Assembly (NCBI GenBank): GCA_963668585.1 | Contig: OY764869.1 | Span: 1,302,001 to 1,366,000, forward strand | Length of the DNA: 64,000 bases | Direction: 5' to 3' | Source: Bin87 sp963668585 | GTDB taxonomy: Bacteria > Chloroflexota > Dehalococcoidia > Lucifugimonadales > UBA3495 | Shown here: positions 1 to 8,750 of the stretch, piece after piece | Layout of the letters: each line of letters starts with the position of its first letter | Numbering within the stretch: position 1 is the first letter of the stretch | Notes under the pieces: model-generated | What the model saw: the letters and a program-made list of their open reading frames with translations, nothing else | What the model was told of the DNA's origin: nothing | Database searches by the model: none | Program-made: the position numbers and the translations under genes

Positions 1-335
1 GCGGAATCGCCGCCATCGCCGGCCACATCTGGCCGGTTTGGCTGAGGTTCAGAGGCGGTCGCGGCGCGGCCACCGCGCTGGGTGTGACCGGGGCGGTCCT
101 CACCGGGCCGGTGCTGCTGGTCGCCCTGCCCGCCCTGGCCATCCTGTGGCGCACCCGCAGCACCACGGCGACGCTGGCCTTCGTTTACATTTCGTCCATC
201 ATCCTGGCGCGGGCGTTGTTTGACGCATCCTGGGGGGTCATCTGGTACTGCGTCGGGATTTTTGTGACCATCGGCGCCGTGCATTTCTGGAGCCTGAAGT
301 TTCGCGGCCGGCCCGCCGAGTCAGTGTCGGTGTAG
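1..335 (+). CDS. plsY: Glycerol-3-phosphate acyltransferase PlsY, C-terminal part
   Basis: The open frame enters from the left edge (first full codon at base 3) and ends with TAG at 333-335, so the N-terminal half is missing. The visible part starts GIAAIAGHIWPVWLRFRGG and continues RGAAT. This matches the PlsY signature of a GH followed by a proline and a (F/R)xGG(K/R)GxAT loop, which binds the acyl-phosphate and glycerol phosphate. Three hydrophobic segments follow, as expected for the C-terminal half of this inner-membrane enzyme. PlsY transfers the acyl group from acyl-phosphate to glycerol 3-phosphate, the first step of phospholipid synthesis. The neighbouring EamA gene converges on it. 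Confidence 0.88.
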   Translation, partial: GIAAIAGHIWPVWLRFRGGRGAATALGVTGAVLTGPVLLVALPALAILWRTRSTTATLAFVYISSIILARALFDASWGVIWYCVGIFVTIGAVHFWSLKFRGRPAESVSV

Positions 336-361
336 GTCCCGCAACCCGGAGAGCCTCGGGA

Positions 362-1267
362 TCAGACCACCGCCAGCATCGTGGTGCCTGCCACGATCAT
401 CACGATGGCGATGAACTTGGCGGCCAGCGCCGACGTCCCCAACGATTCCTGCATCAGACCCAGTCTTCGCCAACTGAGCAGCGACCCGGCGATGAAAACG
501 AACATCGGCCGCGTCGCCAGCAGCGCCGATGCTGACGATACCGGCCCGAACGAGAAGGACCATACGAACAGCACTATGGCCAGTTGCGGCAGCAACCCCT
601 CGCCAATCAGGAATGTTGCCAGGGCCTGGCGGGATTGCAACCCGCTCCATAATTTCCGCCAGTTGGAGGGCTGCCCGAACACCGCGAATACCGGCACCAT
701 CCCCAGTTCCTGCAGCACGAAGACTTCCCAGGGATTCAGGTCTGACAGCACGACCTTGGCCAGGAAAAACGAAAGGCCCAGCCCGATGGAACTTGCCACC
801 AGCGCGGTCAGGCCCGGCGTGAGACGAAACAGCCGGCGTCCCAGACCCTCTACCGAGACCAGTATCGCCCCGCCCACGACCAGCGCGATGGCAATCCATT
901 GGAAGGGTCCCACCGTTTCGCCCAATATTGCCAGCGCCAGCAGGGCCACCAGGATGGGGTTGGTCTGGCTGATCGCCACCGCCCGTGAGGCTTCTCCCAG
1001 CTTCAGGCCCAGGAACAGAAACAGCAGCCCAGCGCCGAGACAGACCCCGGACAGGAGACCGATCATCACGGCCTGGGTTGGAGCGGCGGTGGGCCAACCC
1101 ACCACAGCCAGCACTATTCCCCCGCACGTCAGCCGGGTGAGTATGGAACCCGCGCCCAGCACGCCCACGCCGTCGAAGTAGTTGTCCAGCAGCCTCTTGT
1201 GGGCGATATTGGCGAGGCCAAGGGAGGCCGCGCTGCAGATGGCCAGTACAATCCACACGGCGGGCAA
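362..1267 (-). CDS. EamA/DMT-family transporter
   Basis: A 301-residue, very hydrophobic protein made of two similar halves of about five membrane helices each, the layout of two EamA (DUF6) domains. The first half ends in a conserved-looking SRAVAISQTNPILVALLA stretch, the usual end-of-domain motif in drug/metabolite exporters. Its substrate cannot be told from sequence. The frame opens with TTG at 1267 and an in-frame GTG lies 9 bases further in; neither has a clear Shine-Dalgarno sequence, so the start is uncertain by a few codons. It converges with plsY and is divergent from the gene at 1355. Confidence 0.85.
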   Translation of the reverse strand: MPAVWIVLAICSAASLGLANIAHKRLLDNYFDGVGVLGAGSILTRLTCGGIVLAVVGWPTAAPTQAVMIGLLSGVCLGAGLLFLFLGLKLGEASRAVAISQTNPILVALLALAILGETVGPFQWIAIALVVGGAILVSVEGLGRRLFRLTPGLTALVASSIGLGLSFFLAKVVLSDLNPWEVFVLQELGMVPVFAVFGQPSNWRKLWSGLQSRQALATFLIGEGLLPQLAIVLFVWSFSFGPVSSASALLATRPMFVFIAGSLLSWRRLGLMQESLGTSALAAKFIAIVMIVAGTTMLAVV

Positions 1268-1319
1268 GATAGCACAACGCCGACCATGCCAGTAAGCGGG
1301 GTGAGAGTGCCGGCCCTGC

Positions 1320-1325
1320 TATAAT
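1320..1325 (+). promoter_or_regulatory. -10 promoter element for the arylsulfotransferase-like gene
   Basis: A perfect TATAAT lies 30 bases before the chosen ATG at 1355. No good -35 is seen 16-18 bases upstream. Transcription from here would give a short leader carrying the GGGAGG ribosome site at 1342-1347. Confidence 0.4.
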
Positions 1326-1354
1326 CCGCGATTATCGTATTGGGAGGGCATTTT

Positions 1355-2482
1355 ATGGGCTGGTCGATTCATCATCCGGTGGGGTTGATTCACTACACGC
1401 CGGCGGCGTGCCAACTTGGCTACACACTGTTCTCGACCACCCGCGGCGGGCGCGATGCGTACCTGATTGACATGCGCGGGAATGTCGTCCACCGCTGGCA
1501 TTCCGAAGAGGGCATCCACTACGCCTACCTGCTGGACAACGGGAACCTCCTATGCCGCACCATGCCGCCCGAGGATGCCGGCGGCATCGAGTCCGTGGGC
1601 GGCTCGTCGGCCAGCCTTATCGAACTGGACTGGGACAGCAACGTCGTGTGGGCCTACCGGGACCAGACGCTGCATCATGATTACCAGCGCCTGCCCAACG
1701 GCAACACCCTGGCGCTGCTGTGGGAACCTCTGCCCGACGGCCTGGAAGCCCAGGTGCAGGGTGGCTTCGACGTCGATTTCGCCCCCGGGATGCTGGGCGA
1801 CGTGGTGCGCGAAGTCACCCCGGATGGGACAGCGGTTTGGGAGTGGCGCTCCTGGGAGCATCTGGACGTGGCGGAGGATGTGATCTGCCCGCTGGAAGCG
1901 CGCCGGGAGTGGACGCACCAGAACTGCCTGAACGTAACCCCCGACGGCGACCTGCTGGTGAGCTACCGTCTGACCAGCACTGTGGGCATCGTTGACCGGG
2001 CCACCGGTGCGTTCAAGTGGAAGTGGGGGCCCGGCGAGATCTACCACCAGCACCATCCAACCTGGCTGGACAACGGGCGCGTCCTGATATTCGACAACGG
2101 GGGACACCGCCGGGGCGCCAGCTATTCCCGTATCGTAGAGGTGGACCCGGCAACCAATGAGATCCACTGGCAGTACCAGGGCGAGCCGGCCATCTCGTTC
2201 TACAGTTACAACATCAGCAGCGCCGAGCGTCAGCCCAACGGCAATACCCTGATCTGCGAAGGCGCCCCGGGCCGGATGTTTGAGGTGACGCCAAAGGGCG
2301 AAGTGGTTTGGGAGTACATCAACCCGTTCTTCATGTACAGCGGGGCCGCCGGAGGCGCCGGCGGCATGGAGTACACCAACGCCACCTTCCGCTGCCATCG
2401 CTACAGCCCCGACCACCCGGCGCTGGCCGGCCGCGATCTGGACCCTGGCCGGCATTCAGGCTTGAACCGGCTACTGGGGTAA
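1355..2482 (+). CDS. Arylsulfotransferase (ASST)-like beta-propeller protein
   Basis: A 375-residue protein with repeated beta-propeller blades of the type xxNGNTL and W.W....HHD, such as DNGNLLCRT, LPNGNTLALLWE and QPNGNTLICEG, each followed by G.VVW.Y/WEW. This pattern is typical of the ASST/Arylsulfotran_2 families. His residues in HHDYQRLPNGN and HQHHPTWLDNGR could be functional. No signal peptide is visible, unlike classical periplasmic ASST enzymes, so a cytosolic propeller of unknown substrate is also possible. The frame is open from a TTG at 1340, but GGGAGG at 1342-1347 sits 7 bases before the ATG at 1355, so that ATG is taken as the start. Confidence 0.75.
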   Translation: MGWSIHHPVGLIHYTPAACQLGYTLFSTTRGGRDAYLIDMRGNVVHRWHSEEGIHYAYLLDNGNLLCRTMPPEDAGGIESVGGSSASLIELDWDSNVVWAYRDQTLHHDYQRLPNGNTLALLWEPLPDGLEAQVQGGFDVDFAPGMLGDVVREVTPDGTAVWEWRSWEHLDVAEDVICPLEARREWTHQNCLNVTPDGDLLVSYRLTSTVGIVDRATGAFKWKWGPGEIYHQHHPTWLDNGRVLIFDNGGHRRGASYSRIVEVDPATNEIHWQYQGEPAISFYSYNISSAERQPNGNTLICEGAPGRMFEVTPKGEVVWEYINPFFMYSGAAGGAGGMEYTNATFRCHRYSPDHPALAGRDLDPGRHSGLNRLLG

Positions 2483-2499
2483 CGGGTCCCCGTCAGCAT

Positions 2500-2529
2500 G
2501 GCTGCCCACCGGGTATTGTGTGGGCAGCC
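2500..2529. terminator. Stem-loop between convergent genes
   Basis: A perfect 10-bp inverted repeat, GGCTGCCCAC and GTGGGCAGCC, with a 10-base loop. It lies in the 52-base gap between the converging genes ending at 2482 and 2535. There is no T-run on either side, so it may be a weak bidirectional terminator or a 3'-end protecting hairpin. Confidence 0.45.
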
Positions 2530-2534
2530 CGCCG

Positions 2535-4523
2535 CTAGGGTGTGACCACGTACCGGACTTCCGCGACCTTGCGGCCTCCCTCGTACACCTGGACGAGGTG
2601 CCATCCGGCGGCCCATCGACTGGTGAGCGAGGGGCCGACCTGCAGCCACTGTCTCCCGCCGCTGTAGCCCGGCTGCGCTTCAATCGTCGTGTTGCGGCGG
2701 CGGAACATGAAGCCGTCCTGAAAGGTTTCGACAACCTGGAAGTGGACAGCCTGGGGCGTGGAGCGCAAGGGGTACGAATATTCAAGGTTGAGGAATACCG
2801 GCCCTTGGACATCCTCAGCGGAGAACCCGGACGCGGGCTGACCGTCCTCTGAGACACTGATGAAGGCCTGGTCAACGCGCCCTTCGACGCTGGGCAGTGT
2901 TGGGTCAACGCCGCCGGTGGCCACAGGGTTGGCATCGCGAGGAGTGGTTCCTTCGTACCAACGGGACACGATCGGGTCCACTGATGACGCGCTGGCCGCA
3001 TCCGAAAAAGCGGAACGCAGTTCCGTGATGCCCACGGGCGTGCCGGCCAGATCGTCGGCGTCGTCTTCGATGGTCGATAACCGGTAGAGATTGCGCAGGC
3101 CCTGTCGGAAGGGAGTGTCGCCGAGGCTGTGGTAGAGGTCCAGGAAGATTCGCTCGCCGAAGGAGTAGTTGCACGCAAAAGCGTCGGCTTCCCGCACCGT
3201 GTTGAGGCTCTCCAGCGCGGAGATGTTGGGAGCGTAGGCGCACGGGTAGTTGGTGGCGTCGAGCGGATGCCCGACCCGGGCCAATTCCGAAACGGACGCC
3301 ATCAGTTCCGAGACTCCCTCATCCACCCAGTCGGCGTTGCTGTTCCAGTAATAGTGCGCAACCTCGTGGGCAATGATGTGACCGGCGGCATCGGCTTCGT
3401 GAGTGCCGTCATCCACGTCGAATTTGGGTCGTATGGTGATGCTGGGTCCGAAATTGGTGCCCGCCGAAGCGCCGGCGACCGCCAGTTCAAACAGGAGGGA
3501 CACATGATTGTCCGGCAATGCCACCGACATGAATTGCTCCGCGTTGCGCACGGAACTCTCCAGCAGATCCATACTGCGGCCGGCCCCGCGCTGGGTGCGA
3601 ATGATGCTCAACGAGACCTCGCCGGACCGGGGCAACTCGACCACGCGCGACTCCACGGTGACGCGGTTGGGATCCAGCAGCGTGTCGATCAGCCCGGGGT
3701 TGGTCCTGCTGACGCCCTGCAATGTCGCCACCACGGGCGTCCAGTCGTCGTTGATGCCGCCGCCGAAGGTGGGGTGATCAATAACCTGGCGGAACGCGCC
3801 CGGGTTTCCGTAGGCCAACTGTCGCAGCGACCTCAACGCGGGCAGGTCGGCAGGCTCGATGGATTTGAGGAAGGGCATGTTGACCATGCGAAGTGCCGCC
3901 TCAGCATCGCTCTGGGAGATGAGGGCCAGGCTTTTGATCGCCTCTGATTCTGGGTCGGTGACATCATCCTCAAGCCAGCGGGCGCCGGCGATCCGTTCGG
4001 CGGTTGACTGATCGCGTTGGGCGATGATCGCGACGCTCAGCACCACTGCGGCTTCGGGGTCGTTGAGGCCGTCGCGAAGCCAGGGAGACCCCACCAGCGT
4101 CCAGAAGATGGGCTCATGAAATGCGGCCAGTTGGATCAGGAGATCCACGGATTCCAATTGGTCATCGGAGATGCCGTCGCGCACCCAGATCAGGTCTTTG
4201 ATGGCCTGTGCCGACTGAGGTTCCGATTGTTCGAGGTAGGCGGCGTTGTCCAGCGTCTGGAAATCGTGCCGGGTCTGGCTGGATTCCACCGTTGCCGCCG
4301 GCGCTGGCACGTCGGTGGGGAGTTCCGAAGGGACGTACCGTTCGGCCGGCGTCGCGGTGGGCTCAGATCCGCCCGAACCGGCGGCCGCCAGGGTGGAGTT
4401 GATGCCGGAGACGGCGGCTTGGATGGTCGCCTGGGCGTTGGTGCCGCCGGTCTGTTCGCCGTTGCCACAAGCCAGGATTGCCCCGAGGAATATGACGGAA
4501 AAGAGGCTCAGGATTCGGCTCAT
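2535..4523 (-). CDS. Lipoprotein with gluzincin-type zinc metallopeptidase domain
   Basis: Starting at the ATG at 4523 the protein is 662 residues and begins with a lipoprotein signal, MSRILSLFSVIFLGAILAC, with Cys19 as the likely lipidated residue. A Thr/Pro/Glu-rich linker follows. The middle region has helical repeats (DPEAAVVLSVAIIAQ, DPESEAIKSLALISQ) resembling HEAT-like units. A zinc-binding HEVAH is at about residues 386-390, and WVDEG (Glu about 402) supplies the probable third ligand, as in the peptidase MA clan. The C-terminus looks like an all-beta domain. The protein is probably anchored outside the membrane. The open frame extends 26 codons further upstream, but that extension would bury the signal sequence. 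Confidence 0.8.
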   Translation of the reverse strand: MSRILSLFSVIFLGAILACGNGEQTGGTNAQATIQAAVSGINSTLAAAGSGGSEPTATPAERYVPSELPTDVPAPAATVESSQTRHDFQTLDNAAYLEQSEPQSAQAIKDLIWVRDGISDDQLESVDLLIQLAAFHEPIFWTLVGSPWLRDGLNDPEAAVVLSVAIIAQRDQSTAERIAGARWLEDDVTDPESEAIKSLALISQSDAEAALRMVNMPFLKSIEPADLPALRSLRQLAYGNPGAFRQVIDHPTFGGGINDDWTPVVATLQGVSRTNPGLIDTLLDPNRVTVESRVVELPRSGEVSLSIIRTQRGAGRSMDLLESSVRNAEQFMSVALPDNHVSLLFELAVAGASAGTNFGPSITIRPKFDVDDGTHEADAAGHIIAHEVAHYYWNSNADWVDEGVSELMASVSELARVGHPLDATNYPCAYAPNISALESLNTVREADAFACNYSFGERIFLDLYHSLGDTPFRQGLRNLYRLSTIEDDADDLAGTPVGITELRSAFSDAASASSVDPIVSRWYEGTTPRDANPVATGGVDPTLPSVEGRVDQAFISVSEDGQPASGFSAEDVQGPVFLNLEYSYPLRSTPQAVHFQVVETFQDGFMFRRRNTTIEAQPGYSGGRQWLQVGPSLTSRWAAGWHLVQVYEGGRKVAEVRYVVTP

Positions 4524-4558
4524 GGATACAGTATATAGGGCGGACGCGCGGGCTGCGC

Positions 4559-4564
4559 TATAAT
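4559..4564 (+). promoter_or_regulatory. -10 promoter element upstream of the SDR gene
   Basis: A perfect TATAAT in the 110-base divergent spacer, 70 bases before the SDR start codon. On the other strand TATACT (4531-4536) lies just before the lipoprotein ATG. No convincing -35 is seen for either. Confidence 0.35.
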
Positions 4565-4633
4565 GCCGGCGCACAATCCCCAAGACAACCCAAAAACACA
4601 ATCCCCAACAATGAATGACCAGGAGACTGAATT

Positions 4634-5386
4634 ATGGGCAAGCTGGATGGCAGAGTGGCGCTGATCACCGGGTCGGGCCGCAATATCGGGCGGGCTACGG
4701 CGCTGATGATGGCGGGCGAAGGGGCGAATATAGTCGTCAACGCCCGCAGCAATCGGGATGAGGCGGAGGCCACCGCAGCGGCGGTGGAGGAATTGGGAGT
4801 GAAGGCGTTGCCCGTGCTGGCCGACGTGTCCCAAAAAGACCAGGTGGACGCGATGATCGACGCGGCCATGTCAACCTTCGGCCGCATTGACATCCTGGTA
4901 AACAACGCGGCCATTCGTCCGCACAAGCCCTTCACCGAGTTGACGCTGGAAGACTGGGAGCACGTTCGGGGCGTGGTGCTGGACGGGTCCTTCTACACCA
5001 CCCACGGCGTCATCCAGCAGATGGTGGACAACAACTACGGGCGCATCGTGTTTCTGACCGGCGACGGAGCGTTCCGGGGCAGTCCGCAGCGGGCGCACGT
5101 TTCGGCGGCCAAGATGGGTCTGGTGGGTATGGCGAGGGCGCTGGCGTCGGAATTCGCACCTCACAACATACGGGTCAACGTGATCGCTCCCGGTAGCATC
5201 GACACGTCGCGAGCCAACCCCGAGTGGTACGCCGGTCGCGTGCCCGACCAATCGGGCATCCCGCTGGGTCGGCAGGGCAAGCCCGAGGAGATCGCATCAG
5301 CCGTAACCTTCCTCTGCACCGAGGACGGCGGCTTCGTAACCGGCCAGACCCTGCACGTCAACGGCGGCCAGGGCTACTTCGGGTAA
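4634..5386 (+). CDS. SDR-family protein lacking the catalytic Tyr
   Basis: A 250-residue classical-size short-chain dehydrogenase/reductase. The cofactor loop TGSGRNIG is at about 12-19, NNAA at about 90-93, and the C-terminal VNGGQGYFG is typical of FabG-like proteins. The start ATG has AGGAGA at 4621-4626. The catalytic YxxxK motif is altered: the segment reads AHVSAAK, so Lys160 is kept but Val156 stands where Tyr is expected. The usual Ser about 13 residues earlier is also absent (FLTGDGAF, Gly143). The NAD(P)-binding fold is clear, but ordinary SDR chemistry is doubtful. It could be an inactive cofactor-binding protein or use another residue. Confidence 0.85.
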   Translation: MGKLDGRVALITGSGRNIGRATALMMAGEGANIVVNARSNRDEAEATAAAVEELGVKALPVLADVSQKDQVDAMIDAAMSTFGRIDILVNNAAIRPHKPFTELTLEDWEHVRGVVLDGSFYTTHGVIQQMVDNNYGRIVFLTGDGAFRGSPQRAHVSAAKMGLVGMARALASEFAPHNIRVNVIAPGSIDTSRANPEWYAGRVPDQSGIPLGRQGKPEEIASAVTFLCTEDGGFVTGQTLHVNGGQGYFG

Positions 5387-5398
5387 TACTTTGAGAGT

Positions 5399-6079
5399 CT
5401 AGTTTGCGGCGTCCAGCAGATCGAGAAACTGGTGGATGCCGTCAAAAGCCGGACTGTCCCAAGGTATGACGCCGGCCGCGATGGCATTGCCGGAGAGCAA
5501 AGTCGGGTCGGCAGGGTTGGCAGCCAAGAAAGCTCGGAGTCGGGCTTTGCTCTCCTGCCTCGGCAAGTGGTCAATGGACTTCAAGCAGTCGAAATAACCG
5601 TTTACGCAGGGCATGACTTCTGCGTCTCGGATGGCTTCAAGGCATAGGGTTTCTAGGTCGCCCCGCGAGGTATTGTCCGGCATGATATAGGTGGCAACAT
5701 TTATATTGTATTCAGACACCAGCCCTACTGCGGGCTGAGTCGGAGTTTGGGGAACAGGCAGATTGGCTTGCCTTAGCGCTCCCTCAACGCTTTGCAGGGC
5801 GGCTGCATAGTTGTCATCAGCATCCCGCACAATCCCAATGCCGCGCACCGCTGTCGCTGTGGTCGCCAGCGCAGGGGCGATAACGTTTGAAAGAAACCTG
5901 CTCAATTTGTCGGCTTGAGCGAATTCTATGATCTGGATATCTACCTGTTGGATTTCCGATACATTGTGGCGACGTTCGATCAATCTTCGAAAAAACCAAT
6001 AATCATCGTTGCCTTCAACCAGCAGAAGAACAGTCTTTTCGATGCTAACGTTAGGCCGCCCCCTCCACCTGGAGACCAT
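5399..6079 (-). CDS. TOPRIM-like DUF3226-type protein, partner of the AAA ATPase
   Basis: A 226-residue protein starting at the ATG at 6079, which overlaps the ATPase stop codon in TGATG, so the two are almost certainly translationally coupled. An in-frame TTG at 6094 is less likely. It shows LLLVEGNDDYWFF (Glu22, Gly23) and GIVRDADDN (Asp86 and Asp88). This is the acidic Glu plus DxD arrangement of TOPRIM nucleases, and resembles DUF3226 proteins commonly found beside AAA ATPases. In split OLD-like and PARIS-like systems the TOPRIM subunit is the nuclease effector; that role here is inference. The base composition is visibly less GC-rich than in the flanking metabolic genes. Confidence 0.72.
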   Translation of the reverse strand: MVSRWRGRPNVSIEKTVLLLVEGNDDYWFFRRLIERRHNVSEIQQVDIQIIEFAQADKLSRFLSNVIAPALATTATAVRGIGIVRDADDNYAAALQSVEGALRQANLPVPQTPTQPAVGLVSEYNINVATYIMPDNTSRGDLETLCLEAIRDAEVMPCVNGYFDCLKSIDHLPRQESKARLRAFLAANPADPTLLSGNAIAAGVIPWDSPAFDGIHQFLDLLDAAN

Positions 6080-7179
6080 CAGCGGAGTTCCCAAAGATAT
6101 TCGATGTTGGTGTCCAGTGCAGCTTTGGTGTACGTCTGTACCTTCACGCGCTCGTCCCGTCGGTACAGCCTGTGCAGGTGCAACTCGTCAGATTCCAACT
6201 CGGTGAAAGCTGCGTTAGCGGCAACGATGCATTCGTAACTGTGCGTGGTAGCGAAGACTTGGACGCCGAACCTGTTTGATAGGTCGTTTATTGTTCTCCA
6301 AACTTCGGGCAGCAGAGAATAATGCAGTCCGTTTTCGATTTCATCAATGAGTATCGCGGCTCCACTTGCATACAAAAAGCCCAAAGTGACATCAAGCATC
6401 CGATTTATACCAGAGCCCATGACTGCCAATGGCATTTTACGATCATCCCCTATATCAGCATAAATTAGGGAAGTCCCAAGTTCATTTGGCACCGCTAACA
6501 ACTCGTGCAATCTAGGTTCAAGTACCTTGACAGCGTCCACGACCAAACGGAGGTGACCTTCCCGTACCGCTTTGCCAAACACTGCCGCCAACTCGGGGTC
6601 CGCGACTCTACCCCCTACACCCATCAGCAAGGCCGGCGTTGAGTGAGCTCCATTATCGCTCACGTCTGTTTGTAGTTCTAACGCGCGGGCGGTCATGGCT
6701 GACCCGCCAGCTTGATGTGATGGTTGAGCCCAAGCTCTTGCGGTTAGCGAAACGTCACCTTCGTCGCAGTAATCAAACACCAATTCGTCATCAAAAATTG
6801 CCCGAGAAGTTTGCACACGGCCGGGTTGCAGGGCACCCAAGGGCATACTGAATTCAGTGCGAGGTTTACGGTGAATTGTCAACCTTCTTTGCGCGCCGCG
6901 CCAGTCTCCTCCAGCGTTCAATTTGATGACTGCGTCGCGGCGGTAACTGTGGAAGAGATCTGAAAAAAATTCTCCGGGCTCACCCCCCGGAAGACCGCGC
7001 AAAACACTCAGAAATTGCGCCAACTCCGGATGATCAGGGAAACCATGCAGGCTCAGTGCCTCCAGCAGCGCCGTTTTGCCTGCATTGTTCTGGCCCGCGA
7101 TCAAATTTACGCGGGCCAGTGGTTCCACCGTGAGTTGGTCGAACAGGCGGAAGTTTTCGATGCTGAACGACGTATACAT
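6079..7179 (-). CDS. AAA15/AAA21-type SMC-like ATPase, probable defence ATPase
   Basis: A 366-residue ABC/SMC-like ATPase. Its N-terminus, FSIENFRLFDQLTVEPLARV, leads into Walker A, AGQNNAGKT (about 28-36). The Walker B/D-loop region reads AAILIDEIENGLHYSLLPEVW (first part ILIDEIENG) and is followed by VFATTHSYECI with the H-loop His. The coiled-coil insertion is short, as in OLD-like and AriA-like ATPases. The stop is fused to the start of the TOPRIM gene. The gene begins 15 bases after the CoA-transferase B gene on the same strand but is clearly more AT-rich, which suggests it was acquired. A DNA-sensing ATPase controlling the downstream nuclease is the most likely role. Confidence 0.8.
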   Translation of the reverse strand: MYTSFSIENFRLFDQLTVEPLARVNLIAGQNNAGKTALLEALSLHGFPDHPELAQFLSVLRGLPGGEPGEFFSDLFHSYRRDAVIKLNAGGDWRGAQRRLTIHRKPRTEFSMPLGALQPGRVQTSRAIFDDELVFDYCDEGDVSLTARAWAQPSHQAGGSAMTARALELQTDVSDNGAHSTPALLMGVGGRVADPELAAVFGKAVREGHLRLVVDAVKVLEPRLHELLAVPNELGTSLIYADIGDDRKMPLAVMGSGINRMLDVTLGFLYASGAAILIDEIENGLHYSLLPEVWRTINDLSNRFGVQVFATTHSYECIVAANAAFTELESDELHLHRLYRRDERVKVQTYTKAALDTNIEYLWELR

Positions 7180-7194
7180 GTTTGCCTGTTGCCG

Positions 7195-7884
7195 CTACTC
7201 CGGCCGCACCCGTATTTCCCGCAGGTCGTCGGCGATGATCAGCTTGGCTTCCGTCTGCTCCTGGATGTCTTCGGGCGACCAGCCGGGGGCGTGCTCGCGC
7301 AGGACGAAACCGGCCTCGGTGATCTCGAACAGGCCCAGGTCGGTTGCCAGCAGCTTGACTGCGCCCGGCGCGGTGATGGGCAACGCACACTGTTTGAGAA
7401 CCCTGGGCGCTCCGTTGCGCTGGTTGTGCTCCATGGCGATGAAAACGCGCTTGGCGCAGGCCGCCAGGTCCATGGCGCCGCCAATGCCGCCGCCCTTGCG
7501 TACCGGAATCCGCCAGTTGGCGAAATCGCCGTTTTCCGATACCTCGTAGGCGCCCATGACCGTAACGTCCACCATGCCCTTGCGGATGAGGCCGAACGAG
7601 TCGGCGTGGTGAACGATGGCCATGCCGGGAAGGGCCACCACGTTCTGGCCGCCGGCGTTGACGAGGTGCTTGTCCTCCTCGCCGGCGGGAGCCAGCGGCC
7701 CGAAGCCGATCACTCCGTTTTCAGAGTGGAAAATGATCTCCTTGTCCGGCTCGCACTCCAGGTAATTGGAACACAGGGTGGGCATCCCGACACCCAGGTT
7801 GACGATCCACCCGTCCTGAAACTCCATGGCCAGGCGGTCGCACATCGTCTGCCGGGAAAGGCGGGGTTTGTCGGCGGTAGTCAT
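7195..7884 (-). CDS. 3-oxoacid CoA-transferase-type subunit B
   Basis: A 229-residue protein with the family I CoA-transferase beta-subunit features: NLGVGMPTLCSNYL near residue 29, and HSENGVIGFGP with the catalytic Glu at about residue 55. That Glu forms the covalent CoA thioester. KGGGIGGAMDLAACAKRV is also typical. The start ATG has AAGGAG about 10 bases upstream. It lies 71 bases after subunit A and probably forms one transcript with it. The substrate may be succinyl-CoA/acetoacetate or another 3-oxoacid; sequence alone does not decide. Confidence 0.9.
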   Translation of the reverse strand: MTTADKPRLSRQTMCDRLAMEFQDGWIVNLGVGMPTLCSNYLECEPDKEIIFHSENGVIGFGPLAPAGEEDKHLVNAGGQNVVALPGMAIVHHADSFGLIRKGMVDVTVMGAYEVSENGDFANWRIPVRKGGGIGGAMDLAACAKRVFIAMEHNQRNGAPRVLKQCALPITAPGAVKLLATDLGLFEITEAGFVLREHAPGWSPEDIQEQTEAKLIIADDLREIRVRPE

Positions 7885-7955
7885 CGCGATGCACTCCTTG
7901 CTTTCTGCTCTGTTGGTCAGTCGGCGACGGGTCCTCTTGACCCGGGGAAGTTGAA

Positions 7956-8654
7956 TCAGTCCCAGTCGCCGTCGGGCGGGATTTTTATCAGTCGGTCAAC
8001 GTACACGCCCGGGACGTGGACGCAGTCGGGGTCGATTTCGCCCGGCTCCACGATGCTGTCCTCGACCTCAACCACGGTGATGTCGGCAGCCATGGCCATG
8101 ATGGGGTTGAAGTTGCGCTGGGTCAGCCGGAACTGCAGGTTGCCGAAGGTGTCGGCCCGATAGGCGCGGATCAGGGCGAAATCGGCCGGCAGCGGGTACT
8201 CCAGCACATAGGTCCGGCCGTTGATCTCCCGGTGTTCCTTGCCTTCGGCCAGTTCGGTGCCCACGCTGGCGGGAGTATAAAAGCCGCCGATGCCGGCGGC
8301 GGCGGCGCGCATCCGCTCGGCCAGCGTTCCCTGGGGCACCAGTTCGGCGTCCAACTCACCGTCGTTGTACATCTGCACGAAGGGCGTGATCTGCGACGGG
8401 TGAGTGGGGGCGGTGAAGGCGCAGATCATTTTTATGACCTGGCCGGCTTCGATGAGGGTTCCAACGTCAACGCGGTCATCCAGGCTGCCGGCGTTGTTGG
8501 AGATGCCGGTGAGGTTCTTGACGCCCAGCCGATGCACGGCGGCCAGGAGGTTGCGGGCCAGGCCCACGTTGCCGAAGCCGGGAGACATGAACGTCATGCC
8601 GTCCTTCATGTCGGCCACGGCGGAATCGAAATCGGAATAGACCTTGTTCTTCAT
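7956..8654 (-). CDS. 3-oxoacid CoA-transferase-type subunit A
   Basis: A 232-residue alpha subunit. The glycine-rich loop AAAGIGGFYTPASVGT carries the GxGGF CoA-transferase signature, and the N-terminus DGMTFMSPGFGNVGLARNLL is the usual helix-loop region. The open frame extends 19 codons upstream, but the ATG at 8654 is preceded by GGGGAG at good spacing and matches the family's N-terminus. The C-terminal part has ADITVVEVEDSIVEPGEIDPD, as in ScoA/AtoD. It pairs with the adjacent subunit B to transfer CoA between an acyl-CoA and a 3-oxoacid, a catabolic cytosolic step. Confidence 0.9.
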   Translation of the reverse strand: MKNKVYSDFDSAVADMKDGMTFMSPGFGNVGLARNLLAAVHRLGVKNLTGISNNAGSLDDRVDVGTLIEAGQVIKMICAFTAPTHPSQITPFVQMYNDGELDAELVPQGTLAERMRAAAAGIGGFYTPASVGTELAEGKEHREINGRTYVLEYPLPADFALIRAYRADTFGNLQFRLTQRNFNPIMAMAADITVVEVEDSIVEPGEIDPDCVHVPGVYVDRLIKIPPDGDWD

Positions 8655-8750
8655 TGGGATTGGCTCCCCGCTGAGTTTCGTCGGCGCGTGCCAACGTGGG
8701 CCATTATACAAGCAACCGTGACCGCGACAAGCGCGGATATGCCATCTACG

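Noticed and set aside
321..1277. Overlapping frames of similar length on both strands at the EamA gene
   Set aside because: Only the 362-1267 minus frame gives a hydrophobic two-repeat transporter; the others are Arg/Pro-rich shadows.
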